From: Heliopora coerulea
Lineage: Eukaryota > Cnidaria > Anthozoa > Scleralcyonacea > Helioporidae
Length of the DNA stretch: 64,000 nucleotides
NCBI GenBank assembly: GCA_030142905.1
Contig: JASJOG010000077.1
Location: forward strand, 1,357,001-1,421,000
Reading direction: 5' to 3'
This document shows, one piece after another, positions 58,183 to 64,000 of this stretch. The position numbers and the translations under genes are program-made. Positions within the stretch are counted from its first letter, which is position 1, and each line of letters begins with the position of its first letter. The notes under the pieces are model-generated. The model was not told where the DNA came from. It did no database searches and was given only the letters and a program-made list of their open reading frames with translations.

Positions 58183-59351
58183 TGGATAACAGCTTAGCTG
58201 ATACAAGTACACCAGGATTTCCAAAAATATGGCAATCAAATGGTACAATGCAAAAAATTTCTGAGTCAAATATACAATATGTTGAAGGATATCGTCTCAC
58301 TGATAAATATCCAGATCACTACATATTGAATTACGATATTGAGAACTTCAGAATCTATATCAATAACCATGAATATTTCCTATCAAAGCTTCCAAAATTG
58401 AATATAACCGCAAATTATAAGCTGAATGGGATGATAATGAAAGTTATTATCTAGTATGTTTTGCAGTATATTGTGCATCATATTGTTGTGGAGTTTCCAT
58501 ACAGCATCTAACACCATCATCGGAAGTTCATCCGATTATTACATCACTAATGAGATTCCATATATATTTTACTGTCAGACGATTGATAAGAAGAATGCAA
58601 GGACAAGAATAAGATGTCAGCTATATGAAGAGAGTTTTCCGCTGGTGAATTCTATAGAAATATTGAACACATACGTAGGAACATGACATATAGAACAAAA
58701 GGTGAAGTTGTCTATTGACTATTTCCCAGTTCATTACAGAGTGATTATAAAAGATATATTCCTGTTACAAGCAATGGGTTAAGAAAAATAGGTATTCAGT
58801 ATATAAATGAGAGTATTGAAGCCTTTATTTATTCCATATTAGGAAGTCAAGCAAGGACAAAACAATCAATTTATAGTAATAGAGCAAGTGCATTATAAAC
58901 ACAACAAGAGTTCCGATCTATTGTAGAAGACTCGATAATCAACTATAACACATCAACTTGGATAAACAATATGAATCAAGCAGTGACTAACACCAATGTG
59001 GTTCTTAATGTCGCCATTAGTCCCACTCTCTGGTTGTTGCCAAGCAATCTAATCTTATTAAACAAACCAATTCCAGGGTATAACAATAAGCTCAAAGTAT
59101 CCAATGAAAATGTGAAATTTGGTTTAAATAAGGATATAAATAGAGCACCTATTAAACTTCCGCAATTGGATACACAAGGTGATGAAAAACCCAAAAAGGA
59201 ACACCAAGAGACAGTATTCAAAGAAAACCCAGTCAGCACAGAAAAACCAGTAAAACCAGAAGAAAAAAAGACTGGTGATGAAAATGATTTAATACCATTA
59301 TTCGGTGTGTCGGGATTAGTGACGTATTTAATTACAAAATATATCAAATAA
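58182..59351 (+). pseudogene. Viral element protein, ~390 codons, C-terminal membrane segment, disrupted
   Basis: Overlapping frames that join into one gene. The N-terminal part (MDNSLADTSTPGFPKIWQ) runs to about 58423, where a one-base shift moves to the frame with ESYYLVCFAVYCASYCCGVS; then TAA at 58610-58612, a shift at about 58646, TGA at 58716-58718 and TAA at 58896-58898; the last part (from 58900) includes NLILLNKPIPGYNNKL, a Lys/Pro/Glu-rich linker and a C-terminal membrane helix PLFGVSGLVTYLI. Not recognised; a virion or membrane protein would suit the features. Apparent small overlapping genes here are more likely products of these breaks. Confidence 0.65.
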
Positions 59352-59359
59352 TATAGAAA

Positions 59360-60414
59360 ATGAGCTTATATTACGGCTATGAAGATAAGACAAAAAATGA
59401 CATAGAAGATTTGAAATTTGATGTCGAAGAAAAACTCTCTCTATCAGGTGGGAAAATGAAAGGTGATATAAACGTCTCTATGGAGAATTAAAAACATCCC
59501 CGCACCTATATATGATTATGATGCTATTTCAAAAGTCGTTTTAGAACAAACATACTTTTCAAAGTGTCTCATAATAAGTGATTATAGAGTAAATCTCAGT
59601 GAAACATTGTTCTGGGAATGCTATACAAAGTATGCTTCAAGTACTTATCGATTTGACGAGATTCTAATAATAGTTAATTAGTATTCAACTCCACAACTAG
59701 AAAAGTTTCTAAAGCTATTGATCAAACTCTGCAAGAAAATGATGCTGTTCAAAACACCCCCAGTTTTCAACCTACTATATGTACAAAAAGTGAAAAAGTA
59801 GGTAACAGATATTTCTTAAAGTTTGATGGGGGACAAGGAATGGTAAGTGATATCAATTTGAATGCTGTAACTGGAGAGAATGATATAGTGAATATTTTCA
59901 TTGTATACAGAATAAAAGCATATGACGCGAATAATTACTGGACTCGTAATGGCTTATTTGGGCACGACGATGGTGGTCTTGATAAGTTTGTTAGTTTTAG
60001 TCCTAATGGTGATTTGACTGTTTCAGATAAAACAAATAATTACATTATCATTGGTAGTAATCCTATTCTAACTAAACAACCAATAGCTTCATATAAAACA
60101 AAGGCAAATGCTGGAGAAATAAATAAATGGATTTGTTTGTCAATACATTAGGACAATTACACAACACTAGCAGCTGGAGCCAGCAAGTTATATTGTAATG
60201 GTCAAAAATTGCAGATTTTCAAAGCAGAAGTTCACCTGATTCAACCAAAATGACTTTCGGTGACATTAGTATAAGTGGTGTGGCTCCTTTTAAAGGTGAT
60301 ATTTCTTTTCTCTGTGTGTATAAAGGAAGGTTAATAAATGAGAAAGACATTCTACTTCATCATCACGTACTCTGTAATTGGTTTAATATCGATACAGTTG
60401 ATTTCAATTTCTAA
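59360..60414 (+). pseudogene. Lectin/fibre-like protein, disrupted
   Basis: N-terminus MSLYYGYEDKTKNDIEDLK, followed by LSLSGGKMKGDINV and IPAPIYDYDAISKV, which resembles the GGxMxGDI...DAxxK repeat of phage tail fibres. The C-terminal part (59800-60410) has a concanavalin/LamG-like sandwich pattern: FLKFDGGQGM, NIFIVYRI, GLFGHDDGG, KLYCNGQK, then GDISFLCVYKG. Breaks: frameshift near 59487, frameshift near 59685, TAG at 60149-60151 and a frameshift near 60215. A fibre-type surface protein is likely; the target is unknown. Confidence 0.65.
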
Positions 60415-60429
60415 TATATGTTATAATAT
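60413..60429 (+). promoter_or_regulatory. Start-adjacent promoter motif
   Basis: AATATATGTTATAATAT, immediately before ATG 60430 (the motif's last A is the A of the ATG). Confidence 0.65.
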
Positions 60430-60909
60430 ATGCCAAGGAAGAGTATTGTTTACAATCACAGCAAAAATTTGTCTGAGGATGAAGTAACCAAACTGAAACA
60501 ATGGTATCTGTACTACCATAAGCTTTACAATTGCTACAAATGGAAGCGCAAGAAACTGAAAACAAAACTTTCTCTAAATATGGTAAGTTTAGGGTTAACA
60601 GTATTCGGTACTATAGCTGGTGGTATCACTTTGAATCCTGTTATTCTAGGATGTATTAGTGGTCCAGGTATTTTAATCCAAAGATATTTATCAAAAAGTA
60701 ATATCAATACCAAGACAGATATGTGTAGATTCGCTTACACATCATATCAAAAAATTCTGACACAGTTAAAGTCATATTTGCATGGTATGCCATATAATGA
60801 ACCGGTCTTACTAAGTGAACTAAAAATAATCGATGATATTGTTACTGATTTATGCCCACCTATTAATGGAATGTCTAAAAAATACGATAAAAAATATGGT
60901 AATATATAA
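60430..60909 (+). CDS. Viral element protein, 159 residues, two hydrophobic segments
   Basis: Intact. MPRKSIVYNHSKNLSEDE, a basic helix (YKWKRKKLKTKL), a hydrophobic pair (LNMVSLGLTVFGTIAGGI and NPVILGCISGPGILI) and a helical C-terminal half. Two adjacent hydrophobic segments with a short turn suggest membrane association. Not recognised. Its stop overlaps the next ATG (TAATG at 60907-60911). Confidence 0.8.
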   Translation: MPRKSIVYNHSKNLSEDEVTKLKQWYLYYHKLYNCYKWKRKKLKTKLSLNMVSLGLTVFGTIAGGITLNPVILGCISGPGILIQRYLSKSNINTKTDMCRFAYTSYQKILTQLKSYLHGMPYNEPVLLSELKIIDDIVTDLCPPINGMSKKYDKKYGNI

Positions 60910-61064
60910 TGAATGCGAAATTAAAGAATCTGTTTATCAAGGTCAGAGATTTTGTACGATGTTGTAAAAAAACAACTATACATATAGACAGTATGCTACA
61001 GGATCTCAATAGAATACATCTAGAGGATCAACCAAAACCAAGTGACAATAAAGATGGTGGTTGA
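60909..61064 (+). CDS. Small viral element protein, 51 residues
   Basis: MNAKLKNLFIKVRDFVRCCKKTT, overlapping the previous stop by one base. Basic N-terminus, helical, unknown role. Support: tight overlap and codon pattern. Confidence 0.5.
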   Translation: MNAKLKNLFIKVRDFVRCCKKTTIHIDSMLQDLNRIHLEDQPKPSDNKDGG

Positions 61065-61143
61065 CTGACAGACGATCTCATAAATGTCTCAAAGATGATC
61101 TCATAGGTGTCTCATAGTTAATCGTTTAGATGACTAGTAAATA

Positions 61144-61162
61144 AAATATATGATATTGTATA
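61144..61162 (+). promoter_or_regulatory. Start-adjacent promoter motif
   Basis: AAATATATGATATTGTATA, one base before ATG 61164. Confidence 0.6.
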
Positions 61163-61163
61163 G

Positions 61164-61330
61164 ATGAGTGAAGAAACACCTACAATAACAGCAACAAAAA
61201 AGGAAAAAAACCCAAAGAGGGTTGAAGCTGCAAAGCGATTGGCTGCCATATCTAAAGCTGCAAAAGAGAAATAAATGCGGGATAAAATAGAATCAGAGAA
61301 CTCCGACAATGATTTCAAAATGTCTACGAG
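61164..61330 (+). pseudogene. Small Lys/Ala-rich viral protein, stopped and cut by a PLE
   Basis: MSEETPTITATKKEKNPKRV, AAKRLAAISKAAKEK, then TAA at 61272-61274 and continuing acidic text (MRDKIESENSDND) in frame until the PLE insertion point near 61330. Basic helical N-terminal half, unknown role. The later part is lost or lies beyond the insertion. Confidence 0.6.
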
Positions 61331-61400
61331 TGATTGTCCAGGCGGAAATCGTAACTTTAATATAAATAACAATGCCCAGCAGATTGTGCGAAGTATCGCC
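61325..61400 (-). repeat. PLE terminal segment (RFPPG type)
   Basis: Minus strand: MAI...CWALLFILKLRFPPGQSL, ending at the insertion boundary. Confidence 0.6.
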
Positions 61401-61463
61401 ATATGTAAACATTAACAATTGCTTAAACAAAGAAGGCTAGAAGAGTTTAAAACATATTTAATG

Positions 61464-61500
61464 ACTAACGTTTCGTCGCTACAAGTAACATCTTCAGAGT
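61464..61500 (-). ncRNA. PLE-type hammerhead motif, altered stem II
   Basis: ACU, CUGAAGA, GAAA, loopless AC/GU, U and AGU are intact. Stem II has changed to GUUAC/GUAGC with a two-base loop followed by GAC, so it may be weakened. Confidence 0.65.
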
Positions 61501-61617
61501 GGAGATCAGGGATTACAACGAGATATATTTATATTAAACAAACAGCATCGAATGACAATTAAGATGATATATTTACAACAGTAACGGAAATTGACGGGAG
61601 ACAGCACTAAGGTGATA

Positions 61618-61929
61618 TCAGAAAAGGGAAAGAGGCATAGAACCAACATTCCCGTTAAGAATGGGTTTTAATTTATTAATTAGAAGACTTTCTTTAAGGA
61701 GTAGTTCAGAAGCAGAAGGCGACGAGGATAATATTTTGAAGTCGGAAAAAGAAATGGGATGGCCAGTTTCAATGTGGTGGGAAAGGATACCAGTGGAAGA
61801 GGGGTTAACTCTTCTGTTACCTGTCAAGGGTGAGATCCCCATATGATCTGAAATGCGTGTGTGTAACTGTCGGCTAGTTTGGCCAACATATAATGCCTTA
61901 CAGCATTGACACGTAAATAAATACACCAC
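61618..61929 (-). pseudogene. PLE GIY-YIG endonuclease fragment
   Basis: 103 codons: VVYLFTCQCCKALYVGQTS, then RQLHTRISDH and a serine-rich end with LLLKESLLINKLKPILN. Same domain as 43889-44374 and 29678-30193. Confidence 0.85.
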
Positions 61930-62126
61930 GTGCGATTTCAGGCCATCAGGGATTCTGTCCTTGACAGGGAAAAAAGAGCCAAGGCGAACGGAAGGGCGAA
62001 AGACGAAGAAAACAGCCAGAAATTATATTCGACAATTTGGAATAACAGACATTTTTATTGCACCCTGTCAATTAGATGGGGTGTAAAGAAATACATGAAA
62101 GGACTATCCACGTAAAATATAAATTA

Positions 62127-62483
62127 ATGTATACGGAACATTTAAAAACTGTGACGAACGAGTTTCTCGGGATAACTTTAAATGTTTATACCCATAATGG
62201 TGATTTATGGTTCGGAGTGTTTGAGATAGCAACGATTTTGAAGTATAATAACAGGAGAGAAGTTATCAAATACAATATCCCTGACGATGAAAAAATGATA
62301 GTTAAGAAGAATATAGTGTTCTCTAATGGTAAGACGATAGAAACACTGGTAATGATGGTCAATGAACCGGGACTATATAGATTGATATTTCTGTCTGATT
62401 ATGAACACAGAAAACAGTTCAAGAAATGGTTATACAGAGCTGTTTTACCATCTTTAAGTTGTGAGACTCAAAGGGGGTCCTAA
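62127..62483 (+). CDS. BRO-N domain protein, 118 residues, C-terminally short
   Basis: Start ATG 62127 (MYTEHLKTVTNEF). Bro-N features: DLWFGVFEIATILKY, MMVNEPGLYRLIFLSD and FKKWLYRAVLPSL. Such domains bind DNA in baculoviruses, other large DNA viruses and phages. After LPSL the usual RKxGxY end is replaced by CETQRGS and a stop, so a second domain may have been lost. No promoter motif is visible because the PLE separates it from upstream DNA. Confidence 0.8.
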   Translation: MYTEHLKTVTNEFLGITLNVYTHNGDLWFGVFEIATILKYNNRREVIKYNIPDDEKMIVKKNIVFSNGKTIETLVMMVNEPGLYRLIFLSDYEHRKQFKKWLYRAVLPSLSCETQRGS

Positions 62484-62547
62484 AATGGGACTCCCTTAAT
62501 AAGACTGGTTCATATATCGATATAAGGCAGGTTTTAATAACCCGGTG

Positions 62548-62690
62548 AATTGCCGGGGTATTCAAAAGTCCATCAAAAAGCATTATCCCAAAACGGGACA
62601 GTGGTCAAAACCCTGCTAACTGGTCTTAAGGTCTTCCAAAACCCGTCAAAAAGCACTGTCCCAAAACACACATGTGGTCAACATCATCAG
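62548..62690 (+). repeat. Two imperfect direct repeats (~85 bp) between BRO-N genes
   Basis: A block with GTCCATCAAAAAGCATTATC followed by CCAAAACGGGACAGTGGTC is repeated as CCCGTCAAAAAGCACTGTCC... and TGTGGTC. Non-coding, element-specific; function unknown. Confidence 0.6.
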
Positions 62691-62728
62691 AAAAACATCT
62701 CTACATTTTTAAATAAAAAAATATATAA

Positions 62729-62754
62729 GGGTATATTACATAACAGTGTTTAAT
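62729..62754 (+). promoter_or_regulatory. Diverged promoter-like motif
   Basis: AAAATATATAAGGGTATATTA, ending about 14 nt before ATG 62755; matches the consensus only in its outer parts. Confidence 0.4.
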
Positions 62755-63468
62755 ATGTCACTAACATTCAAGCAATTTGAAAACAAAGATTTAAACATAT
62801 CCCTTGACGCTTATTTCGATAATAAGCAGAATGTCTGGTTCAAGGGTAAAGAGATAGCCACAATATTGGGTTATAAGGATACTGATCAATCAATTAGAAA
62901 AAATGTCGACTCAGAAGACACTAAAAGCTACCCCGTCAAATTTACGGGTCAGGTTATAAATCAACTTTTCATAAATGAAAGTGGCTTATACTCACTAATT
63001 GTCAGATCTAGGTTGGAATCAACAAAAAAGTTAAAAAGATGGGTTACAAAGGACATACTACCATCTTTAAGGAAGTATGGATACTACAGATTGTTTAACA
63101 ATCCTAACACATTAACCTTCAAAATAGAATATGAATATGATCTACATACTAAAGTGGTTCAATTCATTAGGCGATTTTACCCAGAAATATTAATGACTGC
63201 TGGACTTGGAGAAAATCAAGACACAAAAGATAAACGCATCAAATCGTTAAAAAAGGGATACATGAAAGGACAGCCTGATCTAATAATTCAAAATCTTCAT
63301 AAGCATTATAATGGTCCATGCACAGAGTTCAAAACCCCTCAGTACAATGGTGTCATAACAGACCAACAGAAAGAACTAATAGAGAAATATGAAGAAAATG
63401 GCTATAAATGTATATTTTCTAATGACTATGGCCTAATCACAAACGAAATTAAACGACTATATGCATGA
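62755..63468 (+). CDS. BRO-N fused to PD-(D/E)XK (VRR-NUC-like) nuclease
   Basis: 237 residues, uninterrupted. Bro-N at 1-112: VWFKGKEIATILGY (27-40), FINESGLYSLIVRS (72-85), KRWVTKDILPSLRKYGYY (94-111). Nuclease at about 125-237: KGQPDLII (P174, D175), then CTEFKTP with E191-x-K193, followed by ITDQQKELIEKYEENGYKC, the usual order for VRR-NUC-type nucleases. The motif places two acids and a lysine at the active site. Probably acts on DNA during element replication or recombination, or against host/competing DNA. The 3' end overlaps the zinc finger frame. Confidence 0.85.
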   Translation: MSLTFKQFENKDLNISLDAYFDNKQNVWFKGKEIATILGYKDTDQSIRKNVDSEDTKSYPVKFTGQVINQLFINESGLYSLIVRSRLESTKKLKRWVTKDILPSLRKYGYYRLFNNPNTLTFKIEYEYDLHTKVVQFIRRFYPEILMTAGLGENQDTKDKRIKSLKKGYMKGQPDLIIQNLHKHYNGPCTEFKTPQYNGVITDQQKELIEKYEENGYKCIFSNDYGLITNEIKRLYA

Positions 63469-63559
63469 TATTCGCATCAGATGTAAATACTGTAGACGGA
63501 AATTCATATCCAAGAAGACATTATTTAGACATGTTAAATACTTCCATAGGATCAAATAA
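63461..63559 (+). CDS. Mini C2H2 zinc finger, 32 residues
   Basis: ATG at 63461 lies inside the end of the nuclease gene in another frame. The peptide CKYCRRKFISKKTLFRHVKYFH has C-x2-C-x12-H-x4-H spacing. Basic and short, like single-finger ORFs of large DNA viruses. No separate promoter motif, so it would depend on the nuclease transcript. Confidence 0.55.
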   Translation: MHDIRIRCKYCRRKFISKKTLFRHVKYFHRIK

Positions 63560-63577
63560 AATATATACTATTATATA
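63559..63577 (+). promoter_or_regulatory. Start-adjacent promoter motif
   Basis: AAATATATACTATTATATA, four bases before ATG 63582. Confidence 0.7.
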
Positions 63578-63581
63578 CCAA

Positions 63582-63779
63582 ATGAGTACGACGGTAAATA
63601 AGAAAGAACTGTTGAACGAAGTGTATGATGCTTCTCTGGTAACCGCAGGTGTTGTAGGTTCATCAATGGCATCCAAGAAGCTACTTGGTGAAAAGTTTAC
63701 AGATGCATCCTCTTCAAAGGACACAGCAAAGTTAGCAGTTGGAGTCGCGGCTAGCACAATGCTGGTTAAGTGGGCATAA
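63582..63779 (+). CDS. Small viral element protein, 65 residues, membrane-type
   Basis: MSTTVNKKELLNEVYDASL, then VTAGVVGSSMA and KLAVGVAASTMLVKW as two weakly hydrophobic segments. The start follows from the promoter motif; a longer frame upstream is rejected. Not recognised. Confidence 0.65.
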   Translation: MSTTVNKKELLNEVYDASLVTAGVVGSSMASKKLLGEKFTDASSSKDTAKLAVGVAASTMLVKWA

Positions 63780-63819
63780 GATAAGAAGTACTTACCAGTT
63801 GATTCCTTCAATAAGCAGT

Positions 63820-63838
63820 AAATATATGCTATTATATA
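63820..63838 (+). promoter_or_regulatory. Start-adjacent promoter motif
   Basis: AAATATATGCTATTATATA, the best match to the consensus, nine bases before ATG 63848. Confidence 0.7.
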
Positions 63839-63847
63839 CAGATAATA

Positions 63848-64000
63848 ATGGTCAGTATTATAGGAGGTATGTTACAAACAGCATTTGCTGGTCTTGCATT
63901 TGCTGGAAGTGGTTATCTCTTTAAGATGTTTGATAAAAATGGTTATGAAGCCGAAATGAAAAGACATAATAAAGCGCTAGAGGAATTAGCTGCATCCAAA
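63848..64000 (+). CDS. Viral element membrane-anchored protein (partial, runs off window)
   Basis: MVSIIGGMLQTAFAGLAFAG begins with a membrane helix, followed by a charged helical part (MFDKNGYEAEMKRHNKALEE). Open to the right edge with no stop. Unknown function; the pattern suits a minor virion or membrane protein. Confidence 0.7.
   Translation, partial: MVSIIGGMLQTAFAGLAFAGSGYLFKMFDKNGYEAEMKRHNKALEELAASK

Larger units (their letters stand above)
61328..61990 (-). mobile_element. 5'-truncated Penelope-like element inserted in the viral element
   Basis: Minus strand order: FPVKDRIPDGLKSH connection and GIY-YIG domain (61990-61618), hammerhead (61500-61464), RFPPG segment (61400-61328). It is truncated upstream of the GIY-YIG domain, as expected of target-primed reverse transcription. 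Orientation is opposite to the viral genes around it. Confidence 0.8.
52885..64000. mobile_element. Polinton/Maverick-like integrated viral element (right end outside window)
   Basis: Contains the diagnostic set of a Polinton-type element: packaging ATPase, jelly-roll capsid-like gene and a retroviral-type integrase, plus BRO-N genes, nuclease, small membrane proteins and a lectin-like gene. Genes left of 57.91 kb are on the minus strand and those right of it on the plus strand, diverging from one AT-rich promoter. Base composition is more AT-rich than the flanks. Stops and frameshifts in at least five genes and an inserted PLE show that the copy is decaying. No DNA polymerase B is seen; it may lie to the right. 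Confidence 0.85.

Noticed and set aside
58456..58686. Independent 76-residue gene between overlapping neighbours
   Set aside because: A neighbouring frame reads on more naturally with the genes on both sides, so this frame is best explained by frameshifts in one larger gene.
62548..62690. CRISPR-like repeats
   Set aside because: Only two imperfect long repeats without regular spacers; the genome is eukaryotic.

Overview
The window looks like a transposon-rich animal nuclear chromosome, most likely a cnidarian (anthozoan or coral-like). This rests on AT-rich DNA, spliced genes with GT/AG introns, many Penelope-like elements (PLEs) with hammerhead motifs, pogo/Tigger, Tc1, hAT and Harbinger-type elements, tRNA-derived SINEs, and a large Polinton-like viral element. 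The lineage is an inference; no rRNA or mitochondrial marker is present.

Host genes. Two spliced genes lie on the minus strand. The 5' end of a DENND4/Crag-type gene has two exons of its N-terminal MABP region (22776-23062 and 17427-17616, joined in phase across a 5.2-kb intron that holds a Tigger element). The 3' end of an unnamed Ser/Pro-rich gene has four exons (49356-49525, the 29-nt micro-exon 46791-46819, 42676-42799, and the terminal exon 38550-38986), all phase-compatible. Almost everything else up to 52.8 kb is mobile DNA, much of it in introns.

Layout. 1-5.5 kb: a LINE fragment, then a PLE core between two near-identical 1,556-bp inverted arms. 5.5-17 kb: MITEs, microsatellites, a tRNA-SINE and a large inverted repeat. 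17-23 kb: DENND4 exons and the Tigger. 23-31 kb: nested MITEs, LINE and PLE fragments. 31-35 kb: Tc1 element, palindromes and a retrozyme-like hammerhead unit. 35-40 kb: SINEs and hammerhead-bearing palindromes. 40-46 kb: a gypsy integrase fragment between inverted arms and a second PLE. 46-49 kb: hAT and Tc1 remnants. 50-52.8 kb: unassigned.

52.9 kb to the right edge (element open on the right): a Polinton/Maverick-like (adintovirus-type) integrated viral element. On the minus strand it has a helical protein, an A32-type packaging ATPase, a jelly-roll major-capsid-like gene, a retroviral-type integrase and a beta-rich protein. On the plus strand it has several unknown proteins, a lectin/fibre-like gene, a two-hydrophobic-segment protein, a BRO-N protein, a BRO-N/PD-(D/E)XK nuclease fusion, a 32-residue C2H2 finger and membrane-type small proteins. 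Several genes carry stops or frameshifts, and a PLE has inserted into it, so this copy is decaying. A 19-nt AT-rich motif, WAATATATGNTATWATATA, abuts the start codons of many of these genes and is probably the element's own promoter. No DNA polymerase is seen; it would lie outside the window if present.

A second theme is self-cleaving RNA. At least ten hammerhead-like motifs can be folded by eye, in PLE terminal repeats, in a retrozyme-like 230-nt unit, in palindromes and upstream of the tRNA-like head of a SINE.
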